A DNA stretch of 64,000 nucleotides from NCBI GenBank assembly GCA_963831645.1, contig CAWHQZ010000034.1, positions 124,001 through 188,000 of the forward strand, given 5' to 3'. The notes beneath the pieces were generated by a model. It did not search any database. It was not told the origin of the DNA and was given only the letters and a program-made list of their open reading frames with translations. The stretch comes from CAWHQZ01 sp963831645 (GTDB lineage Bacteria; Pseudomonadota; Alphaproteobacteria; Rhizobiales; Aestuariivirgaceae). Shown here in pieces: positions 1 through 9,150 of the stretch (positions are counted from its first letter, which is position 1; each line of letters opens with the position of its first letter). The position numbers were made by a program, and so were the translations under genes.

Positions 1-2
1 TG

Positions 3-725
3 CAATATGAGCTGCTGTCCGGCAAGAATCCGTGGATGGCGCCGGTGGCCGCCATGGCGGACGCCGTGCGCGCGAACCGCCAGCCGGCGGCGGACAATCC
101 GTTCCTCAAGCTGCAGGAGACCGTCTCCGAGCAGATCGTCGCCGGTCTCAATGCCTGGCGGGATGGGGTCGAAACGCTCGCCGAGCGCATGTTTCTTACG
201 GTCTATGGCAATCCACTGCTGCAGGCCGCGGTCGGCGTCGACCCGGCGGATGCGCGGCCCCAGCGGAAGGCGGCAAAGATGCCGCTCCATCGCGAGCTGG
301 TGGAGGGGCGGATCGCCGAGCTGAAATCGCGCATCGCCGGCGGCGACGTGCGGGAAGGCGCCATTCGCGCGCTCCTCTATGCCGGCATGCCGCGGGGCGC
401 TGTCGACGAGCGCGGCTTCGAGGCCATTCGCCGGATGCGCACCATCCAGGACGGGATGGAGCGGCCGACGCTGGCCGAGTTCAAGGCCATGGTGCGCGAG
501 CAGTACTTCATGCTGCTCATCGATCCGGAGGCGGCTTTCGCCGCGCTTCCCGAGCTGCTTCCCGATCCCTCGTTGCGGCGAAAGACGCTTGCCACCGTGC
601 GCGGAGTGCTGAGCGCCGCAGGTGAGATCAGCGGCGAGATTGCCGAGCGGCTGGACCGGCTCGCGCAGGTCTTGGGGATCGAGACGAGGCGGGCAAGCCC
701 CGCATACGCGAGCATGTCTGCGTAA
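3..725 (+). CDS. DUF3141 domain protein, C-terminal part
   Basis: This is the C-terminal 240 residues of a protein that begins before the window. The reading frame is open from base 3 and starts with YELLSGKNPWMAPVA, followed by a stretch rich in Arg/Asn/Pro (RANRQPAADNPF), which is typical of the DUF3141 family. Family members carry an N-terminal alpha/beta-hydrolase, PHA-synthase-like part that is not visible here. The remainder is mostly helical with no recognisable catalytic motif. It lies 51 bases before pta and the broken ackA. That order (DUF3141, pta, ackA) recurs in rhizobia, so a role in acetyl-phosphate or polyhydroxybutyrate metabolism is an inference from context only. Confidence 0.75.
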   Translation, partial: QYELLSGKNPWMAPVAAMADAVRANRQPAADNPFLKLQETVSEQIVAGLNAWRDGVETLAERMFLTVYGNPLLQAAVGVDPADARPQRKAAKMPLHRELVEGRIAELKSRIAGGDVREGAIRALLYAGMPRGAVDERGFEAIRRMRTIQDGMERPTLAEFKAMVREQYFMLLIDPEAAFAALPELLPDPSLRRKTLATVRGVLSAAGEISGEIAERLDRLAQVLGIETRRASPAYASMSA

Positions 726-776
726 CAAGCCCACCACGTCCGCCCGGCGGGCACCTCCATGACAGGAGTCCTCCCG

Positions 777-1742
777 ATGCCAATCTCCCCAGCCGCCGCC
801 CCCGCCCAGACTCATGCCAAATACGAGCGCTTGATCGCAGACGCCAAGCAGGTGCCGCCCGCCACTACAATCGTGGTCCATCCGTGCGACGAGACCTCGC
901 TGCGCGGCGCCGCTGATGCGGCGACGGCCCGCATCATCATCCCCCTCCTCGTCGGGCCCAAGGCGAAAATCGCCGCGGCCGCACGGCAGCACAAGGTCGA
1001 TATCAGCCGCTTCGAGATTGTCGATGCGGCGCACACCGAGGATGCGGCCGCGCGCGCGGTCGAGCTGATCCACGAGGGCAAGGGCGAGCTTCTGATGAAG
1101 GGCAGCCTACACACCGACGAGCTCATGCGCGCGGTGACCGCCTCGGCAACCGGTCTGCGTACGGCGCGGCGGATCAGTCATGTCTTCATCATGGATGTGC
1201 CGACCTATCCGGAGACGCTGTTCATCACCGACGCGGCCATCAACATCTTTCCCGATCTCGACGCCAAGCGCGACATCATCCAGAACGCGATCGACCTGTT
1301 CACCCAGGTCGGGCTCGGCACGCCGCGGGTCGCCATCCTGTCGGCCGTCGAGACGGTCACCTCGAAGATCCCATCGACGATCGAGGCAGCGGCGCTGTGC
1401 AAGATGGCCGAGCGGGGCCAGATCACGGGCGGCATCCTCGACGGGCCGCTCGCCTTCGACAACGCCATCGATCCCGAAGCAGCGAAGATCAAGGGCATCA
1501 CATCCGCGGTCGCCGGCCGCGCGCAGATTCTGATCGTGCCCGATCTCGAAGCCGGAAACATGCTGGCCAAAAACTTGACGTTCCTCGCCAAGGCGGACGC
1601 GGCGGGAATGGTACTCGGCGCGCGCGTGCCGATCATTCTCACGTCGCGCGCGGATTCCGTGCGCACCCGGATGGCGTCCTGCGCGGTCGCGGTGCTTTAC
1701 GCCGACGCCCGGCGCAAGGCTTCACCATTGCCGGCCGCGTGA
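777..1742 (+). CDS. pta: phosphate acetyl/butyryltransferase (PTA_PTB family)
   Basis: Converts acetyl-CoA and phosphate to acetyl-phosphate and CoA in the cytoplasm. The 321-residue protein is the short, single-domain PTA_PTB form. It shows the family's ending block with GGILDGPLAFDNA and a conserved segment with ILIVPDLEAGNMLAKNL. An in-frame start exists 18 bases upstream, but ATG 777 has an AGGAG ribosome site at 764-768 and is preferred. It is followed after 4 bases by the acetate kinase start, so the two were one operon. Because that kinase is truncated, acetyl-phosphate made here has no visible partner enzyme in this window. A butyryl- or enoyl-type substrate cannot be excluded from sequence alone. 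Confidence 0.88.
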   Translation: MPISPAAAPAQTHAKYERLIADAKQVPPATTIVVHPCDETSLRGAADAATARIIIPLLVGPKAKIAAAARQHKVDISRFEIVDAAHTEDAAARAVELIHEGKGELLMKGSLHTDELMRAVTASATGLRTARRISHVFIMDVPTYPETLFITDAAINIFPDLDAKRDIIQNAIDLFTQVGLGTPRVAILSAVETVTSKIPSTIEAAALCKMAERGQITGGILDGPLAFDNAIDPEAAKIKGITSAVAGRAQILIVPDLEAGNMLAKNLTFLAKADAAGMVLGARVPIILTSRADSVRTRMASCAVAVLYADARRKASPLPAA

Positions 1743-1746
1743 GATC

Positions 1747-1890
1747 ATGGACCGCATTCTCGTCGTCAACGCGGGCTCGTCCAGCGTCAAGTTCCAGCTG
1801 TTTGCTCTGGACGGGGCCGCGCAGCTCACGCGCAAGATCAGGCTGAAGATCATCCTTCCAGGCGGATCTGCTCGATCCAGTCCAAGATGA
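1747..1890 (+). pseudogene. ackA: acetate kinase, truncated after ~33 codons
   Basis: The first residues, MDRILVVNAGSSSVKFQLF, are the diagnostic acetate kinase N-terminus, which includes the nucleotide-binding Asn and the SSSVK loop. Homology stops near base 1846, where the sequence passes into a transposase remnant, and the frame closes at TGA 1888. A full acetate kinase is about 400 residues, so over 90 percent is missing. No downstream piece of the gene is recognisable between 2207 and 2344. The product cannot be functional. The pta–ackA pathway is therefore broken here unless a second ackA exists elsewhere in the genome. Confidence 0.88.
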
Positions 1891-2206
1891 GAGGGGTCGC
1901 CTCCTTGTCATCCTCGACAATCTCAGCACTCATAAGCCGAAGGACGACCGCTGGCTCAAGCGCCATCCCAACGTCCAATTCCACTTCACGCCGACCCGGG
2001 CATCTTGGTTGAACCAGGTCGAGACCTGGTTTTCTATCCTTGAGGGCAAATCGCTCAACGGCGCCTCCTTCACCTCGGTCAAGCAACTCAGAGAACACAT
2101 CGATGCTTTCATCGACCGCTACAATCAAAACGCCACACCGTTTGTTTGGACCAAGGCCAAAGTCAGACAGCGCCCCTTCAAGGGCCGCCGTCTCAGCGAT
2201 TTATGA
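1850..2206 (+). mobile_element. IS630-family transposase remnant (C-terminal third)
   Basis: Read in one frame from about 1850 to the stop at 2204-2206, this encodes LLVILDNLSTHKPK, then FHFTPTRASWLNQVETWF, and ends with a stretch around YNQNATPFVW. These are the second and third blocks of the DDE domain of IS630-type transposases, including the Asp of LDN and the Glu-containing WLNQVE block. The first catalytic Asp and the DNA-binding N-terminus are absent, and there is no start codon other than an internal TTG at 2009. The left edge coincides with the break in ackA. I could not find matching terminal inverted repeats, so this is a decayed fragment rather than a movable element. Confidence 0.85.
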
Positions 2207-2344
2207 TTCCAAGTACTAGCAAGCCTCGATGGCACCAACGGCATCCGATCGATGGAATCGAACCGCGTCTTGATCCCTCACCGTTGCCGGAGCCGGTGAC
2301 ATTAATGGTGTGAGTTCGACGCGGATTAATTGGGGAGCAAAACG

Positions 2345-3169
2345 ATGCAGAAGAAGCACAGGACGGAGGGCAAGAATGAGATCTCTAGCTCTCAGGAAAA
2401 GCTGAAAAACAAGGACTATCTGCGCGAGCTTCGGCATCTGCATGTCGAGCTCGTCAAGCTTCAGGAATGGGTCAAGAGCACGGGCACGAAGATCTGCATC
2501 GTCTTCGAAGGACGGGACGGCGCCGGCAAGGGAGGAACGATCAAGGCGATTACAGAGAGGGTCAGCCCGCGCGTCTTTCGCGTGGTTGCGTTGCCGGCCC
2601 CCTCTGAGCGCGAGAAATCCCAGATGTATGTCCAGCGCTATATTCCGCATCTTCCAGCGGCGGGAGAGATCGTGATCTTCGATCGCAGCTGGTACAATCG
2701 CGCCGGCGTCGAGCGCGTCATGGGCTTCTGTACCGAGGACGAGGCGCGCTGGTTCCTGAAGACCGCTGCCCCCGTCGAGATGGAGATGGTCAATTCCGGA
2801 ATTATTCTCCTGAAATATTGGCTGGAGGTGAGCCCAGACGAGCAAACGCGGCGTCTGGAAGCGCGCATCGATGATGGACGAAAGATCTGGAAGCTGTCTC
2901 CGATGGACCTGAAATCCTACAGCCGGTGGTACGATTATTCACGGGCCCGTGATGAAATGTTCCAAGCCACGGACACCGCCTGGGCTCCCTGGTTCGTCGC
3001 CCACTCCGACGACAAGAAACGCGCCCGCTTGAACATCATCACGCATCTGCTCAGCAGGATTCCCTACAAGGAGTTACCGCGTCAGAAGATTAAACTGCCG
3101 AGGCGACAGAAGCGGGGAGGATACAAGGAGCCCGACTATCCCTACAAGATGGTCCCGGAGAAGTACTAG
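2345..3169 (+). CDS. ppk2: polyphosphate kinase 2 (PPK2 family)
   Basis: Transfers phosphate between polyphosphate and nucleoside di- or monophosphates. The 274-residue protein has the P-loop GRDGAGKGGTIKA near residue 55, the Walker B region IVIFDRSWYNRAGVER near residue 110, and the lid and C-terminal block with SPMDLKSYSRWYDYSRARD. Length and these motifs fit single-domain class I PPK2. Start ATG 2345 follows GGGGAG at a good distance. An in-frame TTG 15 bases earlier is less likely. It stands alone, about 140 bases after the transposase remnant. Substrate preference (ADP, GDP or AMP) cannot be decided by eye. Confidence 0.92.
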   Translation: MQKKHRTEGKNEISSSQEKLKNKDYLRELRHLHVELVKLQEWVKSTGTKICIVFEGRDGAGKGGTIKAITERVSPRVFRVVALPAPSEREKSQMYVQRYIPHLPAAGEIVIFDRSWYNRAGVERVMGFCTEDEARWFLKTAAPVEMEMVNSGIILLKYWLEVSPDEQTRRLEARIDDGRKIWKLSPMDLKSYSRWYDYSRARDEMFQATDTAWAPWFVAHSDDKKRARLNIITHLLSRIPYKELPRQKIKLPRRQKRGGYKEPDYPYKMVPEKY

Positions 3170-3227
3170 CGGCCGGTGGCAGTTGGCTTCGGGGTCCATC
3201 TCGCCGGCAAACGCGGCGAGCGACCGA

Positions 3228-3896
3228 ATGACACGCAGGCTAGCAATCTACCGCTATCTCGATCCTGGTGAAACTCTGGGGGAGGTGCTGGGCGGCTTCA
3301 TCATGGCGCTCACGTTCACGCTTGGGGCTCGTGTATTTGCGGCAGACGAGCAACTCGAAGCGCATGAGCTGGTCGTGGCGATTGTCGGATGCAACATCGC
3401 TTGGGGGGTGATCGATGCGACATTGTTTGTACTCAACAGTCTCTTCTATCGAAGTCGGCATGCGCGTTTCTTTCGCGCGCTCAAGATCACACGCAGCGAG
3501 ACGGAGGCCTTGGCCGCATTGGAGGAGGAATTTGGGCTGGAGGACGAACCTTTGGCTGCTCACCCGGAGGATCGCGCCCGCCTCTATCAATCCTTGCTAG
3601 CCCTGAGCGCTCGCGCCACACCCGCCCGAAAGGGTCTGCGGCGGCAGGATTTCGTGGCTGCTGCCATCGTCTTCGTTCTGGTATCGGCCACGGCCGTTCC
3701 AGGCGTGATCCCGCTTCTTTTGCTTGCCGATTCCAATTTGGCGCTTCACGTGTCTAACTGGCTGTTGATACTGCTGCTGTTCGTCGTCGGGTATTGGTGG
3801 GGTCGCTACACGGACGCCCCGCCCTGGCGTGTCGGACTGACAGCCATGCTGCTAGGAATGTTTATGGTTCTCGTCGCCGTCGCCCTGGGCGGATGA
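3228..3896 (+). CDS. VIT/CCC1-like integral membrane protein
   Basis: A 222-residue protein with an early motif YLDPGETLGEVLGGFIMALTF, which resembles the start of a VIT1/CCC1-related family. It shows about five hydrophobic segments: two in the first third, with GLY/ALA-rich helices, and three near the C-terminus. A charged loop near residues 100-150 separates the halves. True VIT proteins transport Fe or Mn, but the key acidic metal-binding region of that family is not obvious here, so transport function is inferred weakly. ATG 3228 is chosen over an in-frame TTG at 3183. It lies 58 bases after ppk2 and 87 bases before sulP, in the same direction. Confidence 0.6.
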   Translation: MTRRLAIYRYLDPGETLGEVLGGFIMALTFTLGARVFAADEQLEAHELVVAIVGCNIAWGVIDATLFVLNSLFYRSRHARFFRALKITRSETEALAALEEEFGLEDEPLAAHPEDRARLYQSLLALSARATPARKGLRRQDFVAAAIVFVLVSATAVPGVIPLLLLADSNLALHVSNWLLILLLFVVGYWWGRYTDAPPWRVGLTAMLLGMFMVLVAVALGG

Positions 3897-3983
3897 AAGA
3901 CCGGCGGATGCGAATTGCTGCGGATCGTTCGGCAAGTGGACGCGGCGCACGGCAAGTCGATTGGCGCTTCAGGAGTAACCGAC

Positions 3984-5707
3984 ATGCCTATCGCTGCTCG
4001 CCCAAACTCCATCGTACAGCGCCTACTGCCCATCCTCGGCTGGCTTCCCGCCTACCGGCGCGACTGGCTGCTGCCGGACATTCTGGCCGGCCTCGCCGTC
4101 TGGGCGGTCATGGTGCCGGAGGGCATGGCCTATGCCGGCATCGTCGGCGTGCCGCCTATCATGGGGCTCTACACCATCGTTCCGCCGTTGATTGCCTACG
4201 CGCTGTTCGGCACCTCGCGCCTGCTGGTCGTCGGCCCGGACACCGCGACCGGCCTGATCTCCGCCCTGACCGTGGGCGCCATCGCGGCGCAGGGCACTGC
4301 GGAGTTCAATACGCTCACCTCCACCCTCGCTATCTTGATCGGCGCCTTCTTCCTGCTCTTTGGCGCGCTGCGCATGGGCTGGGTCGCCGCCTTCATCCCC
4401 ACGCCGGTGATGCGCGGGTTCATCGAAGGCCTGGTCTGCGTCACGATCATCGGCCAGGTGCCGCATCTGCTGGGCATCAGCGGCACGTCCGGCAACTTCT
4501 TCACCAAGCTCTGGTTCGTGCTGCAGCATCTATCCGACGTTTCGCTCGCTCCGATGCTGACCGGCCTGCTCAGCCTCATCGCAATGCAGTTGCTCCGCCA
4601 TCTGGCGCCCCGCGTTCCCGCGGCCCTGGTCGTCGCGGTCGTGGCCACGATCCTCGTCGGCCTGCTCGGCGGTGAAGCCGCCGGCATCAGCGTGGTCGGC
4701 GACCTCCCGTCCGGCCTGCCCCACCTCACCCTGCCCCACCTCGACCCCGCAATCCTGCGGGAGCTCGCGCCCGGCGCGCTCGCCATCGTGCTGGTCGGCT
4801 ATGCCGAGGCGCTTGGCGGGGCAAAGGCAGCGGCGATGCAGGGCGGCGGCAACATCGATCCGAACCAGGAGCTGATCGCGCACGGGCCCGCCAACATCCT
4901 GAGCGGCCTTTTCGGCGGCTTCCTCGTCGTCGGCAGCCTGTCCAAGACCTCCGTGGCCATGTCCGCCGGCGCCCGCACCCAGCTCGCCAATCTCGTCGCA
5001 GCGGTCTTTTGCTTCCTGACCCTGGTTTTCTTGACGCCGCTGTTCCGAGGCATGCCGCACCCGGCGCTCGCCGCCATCGTCATCGCGGCGATGCTGCATC
5101 TCTCGAAGCCCGGCTATCTGCGCGACCTGTTCGTCCGCAGCCGGTGGGAGTTTGCTATCGCCGCGATCGTCTTCGCCGGCGAGCTGACCTTGGGCGTCCT
5201 GCACGGCATCGCCCTTGGCGTGGTGCTGTCGCTGCTGATGTTGATCTATCGAACCACCCACCCGCAGGGCGCGGTGCTCGGCCAGCTGCCGGGCACGGAG
5301 GCCTATCGCGACGTCCGAGCGCCATCCCGAGGCGATCACCTTCCCCGGGTTGCTGATTTGGCGCCCCGGCGGCGACCTGTTCTTTGCGAGCATCGGTCAC
5401 CTCGGCGATGGGCTTGAAGGCCGCGTTGGCCGCGAGCCGCCCGCCGGCGAAGCATGTGCTGCTGGATGCAGATTCGGTGAACTTCATCGACACGACCGCC
5501 TGCGACGCGCTGCTGAACGCCATCAAGGAGTTGCAAAGCCAGGGCATCACCGTCGCCTTCGCCCGTGTGCGCGATCAGGTACGGGAGCGAATGCGGCTCG
5601 GTGGCGTCGAGGCTGCGGTCGGCCCGACCAATTTCCACGAACGCGTGACCGATGGCGTGCGCGCCTGGCAGCGGAACGGGAAAGGTTCTGCCGCAGACAA
5701 AAGCTGA
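3984..5707 (+). pseudogene. SulP anion transporter with STAS domain, two frameshifts
   Basis: Encodes a SulP/SLC26-type permease. The N-terminal segment with WAVMVPEGMAYAGIVGVPP is the family signature and is followed by about ten membrane helices. The C-terminal STAS domain (VLLDADSVNFIDTTACDALL) is in a different frame. Two single extra bases break it: a C in the CC at 5315-5316, and a base in or near the GGG at 5410-5416. Removing both restores a continuous protein of about 573 residues, normal for the family. Start ATG 3984 follows AGGAG at 3971. Substrate (sulfate, bicarbonate or another anion) is unknown. The breaks may be sequence errors; see the findings. Confidence 0.85.
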
Positions 5708-5970
5708 AGGATCGCCGGGCTCTCTGAAAAGGCGCGACGCTCGTCGCCGGTGCTTGGCGCACGCGAGATCGGCGGATTTTTTCGTTCTGCAATCAAGTTG
5801 GATGATTTCAATTCCGGAGAATGCCGACCGAGAGCCATTATCCGCCGACTTTCTCTGTTGGCCGGTTAGCTGATTGCCTTCTCGGTTGATGCGTTCACAA
5901 CGCGATAGCCAGACTAAGGGTGCTTTAGGGGCGCGTCTTTCCTGCGGCAAGCGAAACATACGTGCGTTGA

Positions 5971-6721
5971 TCAGCGCCAGTCGCCCAAGACGCATCTGCA
6001 CGGCAGCGAGGGCGGCGACGGCAGCAGTGTCGGCGCGAAGGACCCGCGGACCGAGCGAAATCGGCGTCGCGAACGGGAGTGCGCCGAGCAGGTTCCGCTC
6101 GTCCGGCGCCAGTCCTCCCTCCGGGCCCACAAAAACGGCCAAAGGGCCCGCGGCTACCGAACGAAGCGCGGTGATCGGGCTGGCGACAGGGGCGTGCTCG
6201 TCGCAGTAAATGAGCCGCCGGCCGGGATCCCAGCCCGCCAGCACCTGGCGCAACGTCGCCGGCTCGGCAACGTCCGGCAACCACACAAGATTGCACTGTT
6301 CGGCTGCTTCGATCACATTCGATCGCAGTCGATCGAGGTTCACGCGTGCCGCGATGGTGCGGCTGGTGAGCACCGGACGCAGCAGGCGTACCCCCATCTC
6401 GGTCGACTTCTGCGCAAGATAGTCGAGCCGTGCACTCTTCAGCGGGGCGAAAAGATAGTCGATGTCAGGGGGAGGAGCCGGAGCCCGCAAGCGCTCCTCG
6501 CAACGCAGCGCAGCATGTCGTTTGCCGAGTTCTATGATGGTGCACCTCCATTCGCCGTCCACGCCGTTGAACAACCGAAAATGCTCGCCCTCCTTCACTC
6601 TCCTGACATGGAGCAGGTAGTGGGCCTGAGCGTGGGTAAGTCGGACTTCGCGGTGACTGCCGAGCGAGGCGGTGACATACAGTCGGGGCGTGCGCAGCCA
6701 GTCTCTGGGTTCCTGGGGCAT
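5971..6721 (-). CDS. rsmE: 16S rRNA m3U1498 methyltransferase RsmE
   Basis: Methylates N3 of U1498 of 16S rRNA using SAM. The SPOUT-type C-terminal knot is clear: VFVGPEGGLAPDE, then SLGPRVLRADTAAVAALAAVQ. The N-terminal PUA-like part has YLLHVRRVKEGEHFRLFNG. As read, the frame runs past the normal end and continues to base 5336, antisense to sulP. Removing one base from the GGG at 5984-5986 gives the usual family ending RLGDWR and a stop at 5971-5973. I therefore annotate the gene to 5971 with one +1 frameshift in its last codons. It is divergent from ubiA, a common rhizobial arrangement. Confidence 0.88.
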
Positions 6722-6866
6722 TGCCGCACGTTAGAATATGCCTCGCCAAAGTGCTGCCCCCTCGATCGGGTCGTGGGCGGGCTTTTTGGCGGCAAGAGAG
6801 GCTCCGAATCCCGGCGCCCGAGGGCGATGGTTTGCGGCGCCGCGGCAATCACGCTAACAACTGAGC

Positions 6867-7823
6867 ATGGCCGAACACGCGCCGCTCGACAGGCCGGTCG
6901 CCGACGCCGTGCACCGGCATTGGGCCGATCGCCGGTTACCGCGGCGGATCCGCCCGTATGCGCGCTTGGCTCGGCTGGAACGACCGGTCGGTTGGTGGTT
7001 GCTCCTTCTGCCCGGGTGGTGGACGATCTCGCTCGCGCAAGTGACGCGAGGCGGCGGATGGCCGGATGTCAAGCTGCTGGCGCTGTTTCTCATCGGCGCC
7101 ATCCTCATGCGCGGCGCTGGCTGCACTTTCAACGACATCGTCGACCGCAGGCTTGATGCCCAGGTAGAGCGTACACGGCTGCGGCCAATCGCCAGCGGAC
7201 AGGTTTCCTTTGCCGGCGCCGTGACCTTCCTCGCGGCGCAGCTCCTGGGCGCACTCATTGTCCTGGCGCAATTCAACACCTTCGCGGTGATCCTGGGAGC
7301 GGCCTCGCTTCTTCTGGTCGCGATCTACCCGTTCATGAAGCGGATCACGTACTGGCCGCAGCTGTTTTTGGGTTTGGCGTTCAACTGGGGGGCGCTACTC
7401 GGCTGGGCCGCGGTCAATGGCGCCTTGGCGGCGGCCGCTGCACTTCTTTACGCGGGCGGCATCTTCTGGACGCTGGCCTACGACACCATCTATGCGCACC
7501 AGGACAAGGAGGACGACATCCTGATCGGCGTAAAATCGACAGCTCTGAAATTCGGGGAAGCGACCCGCAAGTGGCTCATCCTGTTCTTCGCGACAGCACT
7601 TGTCCTGATTGCAGTCGCCGGTTGGACGGTGGGAGCAGGCGTTGCGTTTTACGCCGGAGTCGGCACCGCCGCGCTCCACGCTGCCTGGCAAATCCGCCGG
7701 CTCGACATCCATGACTCGGAGAATTGCCTGGAAGTGTTCCGTTCCAACCGCGATTTCGGCCTGGCCATATTCGCCGGCTCGCTCCTGGCAGCACTTCTGG
7801 CCGGAGAACCATCCGGTGCTTGA
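6867..7823 (+). CDS. ubiA: 4-hydroxybenzoate octaprenyltransferase
   Basis: Inner-membrane prenyltransferase that attaches the polyprenyl tail to 4-hydroxybenzoate in ubiquinone synthesis. The 318-residue protein has the two Asp-rich motifs of the UbiA superfamily: CTFNDIVDRRLD near residue 90 and DTIYAHQDKEDD near residue 210. Between and after these lie about eight hydrophobic helices. Start ATG 6867 is about 145 bases from the divergent rsmE start. The stop overlaps the GTG start of pmbA by 8 bases, suggesting translational coupling. Confidence 0.93.
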   Translation: MAEHAPLDRPVADAVHRHWADRRLPRRIRPYARLARLERPVGWWLLLLPGWWTISLAQVTRGGGWPDVKLLALFLIGAILMRGAGCTFNDIVDRRLDAQVERTRLRPIASGQVSFAGAVTFLAAQLLGALIVLAQFNTFAVILGAASLLLVAIYPFMKRITYWPQLFLGLAFNWGALLGWAAVNGALAAAAALLYAGGIFWTLAYDTIYAHQDKEDDILIGVKSTALKFGEATRKWLILFFATALVLIAVAGWTVGAGVAFYAGVGTAALHAAWQIRRLDIHDSENCLEVFRSNRDFGLAIFAGSLLAALLAGEPSGA

Positions 7824-9150
7824 GCTGAGCGACATCGTCGCTGCGGCCCTGGCGGCTGCCAGGCGTGCGGGTGCCGAGGCAGCCGATGCAATTCTCGTTG
7901 CCGGTCAGTCGCTCGACGTCTCGATCCGCGAAGGAAAGACTGAAAAGCTCGAAAGGTCAGAGGGCCACGACCTGGGCCTCCGGGTATTTGTCGGAAAGTC
8001 CCAGGCCATCGTCTCGACCAGCAAATTCGACACCGAAACGATCGCCAAGGCCGCCGAGCGCGCCGTCGCCATGGCGCGCCTCGCACCCGCCGATCCATTT
8101 GCGGGTCTGGCGGACCCCTCCTGCCTTGCCAAGGACGTGCCCGACCTCGATCTCGCCGACAGTGCCGAAGCCGATGAGCAGCAGCTGTTCGCACTGGCGG
8201 CGGCTGCCGAGGCCGCAGCGCTGGAGGTTGCCGGGGTCAGCAAGAGCGCGGGAGCGGGAGCTTCAACCAGCCGCCGGCGTATCGCGCTTGGAACCAGCAC
8301 GGGTTTTCTCCGCGCCTACCAGCGTACGGGCAGCGGTTTTTCCGTAGCGGTTATCGCCGGCAGCGATGTCGGAATGGAGCGGGACTACGCCTATAGTTCC
8401 GCCGTCCATCTCGCCGACCTGAAGCCCGCCGGCGAAATCGGGCGGGAAGCAGGCGAGCGGACGGTGCGCAGGCTCAAGCCGCGCAAACTCGCTTCGCAAG
8501 CCTTGCCGATCATCTACGAGCCGCGGGTCGCGGCATCACTCCTGGGACACCTGGCAGGCGCGATCTCCGGTGCGGCGGTGGCCCGCGGCACGAGCTTCCT
8601 CAAGGACATGATGTCGAAGCCCTTGTTCAGGCCCGGCATCCAGATCGTGGACGATCCGCTCATGCCGCGCGGGGCAGCTTCCAGGCCGTTCGATGCCGAG
8701 GGCGTCGCGGTGGAGCGAAAGACCCTGGTTGCCGACGGTATTCTCGAGAGCTGGATACTCGATGCGCGCTCGGCCCGGCAACTCAAGCTCCAGCCGACCG
8801 GCCACGCGGCCCGCTCGACCGGCAGCGCGCCGTCGCCTTCATCGTCCAATCTCTACCTGGTCCCCGGGTCCCGATCTCCTGCCGAGATGATATCCGGGAT
8901 CAAGCGAGGACTGTACGTAACTGAACTTCTCGGCATGGGAGTCAATGGGGTTACCGGCGACTACAGCCGCGGCGCCAGCGGTCTGTGGATCGAGAACGGC
9001 AGCCTGAGCTATCCGGTGAGCGAAATAACCATCGCAGGAAATCTCAAGGCGATGTTCGGAACGCTTGCTTGCGCAAATGACCTTGAATTCAAGGGCAGCA
9101 CAAACGCCCCCACGTGTTGCATCGAAGGAATGACCGTTGCCGGCACCTGA
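7816..9150 (+). CDS. pmbA: metalloprotease PmbA/TldD family
   Basis: PmbA (TldE) works with TldD as a cytosolic protease on unfolded peptides and modified peptides. At 444 residues the length is normal. Recognisable parts are the early LDVSIREGKTEKLERSEG segment, the central block GRTSFLKD-like (ARGTSFLKDMMSK), and the C-terminal ELLGMGVNGVTGDYSRGASG followed by YPVSEITIAGNL. Those last blocks are diagnostic of PmbA. PmbA lacks the HExxxH zinc site of TldD, and none is seen here. Start GTG 7816 (VLELSDIVAA) is preferred because the frame upstream lies inside ubiA. The 3' end overlaps the next gene by 14 bases. Confidence 0.9.
   Translation: MLELSDIVAAALAAARRAGAEAADAILVAGQSLDVSIREGKTEKLERSEGHDLGLRVFVGKSQAIVSTSKFDTETIAKAAERAVAMARLAPADPFAGLADPSCLAKDVPDLDLADSAEADEQQLFALAAAAEAAALEVAGVSKSAGAGASTSRRRIALGTSTGFLRAYQRTGSGFSVAVIAGSDVGMERDYAYSSAVHLADLKPAGEIGREAGERTVRRLKPRKLASQALPIIYEPRVAASLLGHLAGAISGAAVARGTSFLKDMMSKPLFRPGIQIVDDPLMPRGAASRPFDAEGVAVERKTLVADGILESWILDARSARQLKLQPTGHAARSTGSAPSPSSSNLYLVPGSRSPAEMISGIKRGLYVTELLGMGVNGVTGDYSRGASGLWIENGSLSYPVSEITIAGNLKAMFGTLACANDLEFKGSTNAPTCCIEGMTVAGT

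Noticed and set aside
2207..2344. Remaining 3' end of ackA after the IS630 fragment
   Set aside because: No reading frame here resembles the acetate kinase C-terminus.
3180..3220. Possible terminator after ppk2 (CTCGCCG/CGGCGAG)
   Set aside because: Seven-base stem but no following T-tract, so it is not supported.
5336..5970. A 200-residue C-terminal extension of RsmE antisense to the STAS domain of sulP
   Set aside because: Disappears when one G of GGG at 5984-5986 is removed, which restores the family ending RLGDWR and a stop.
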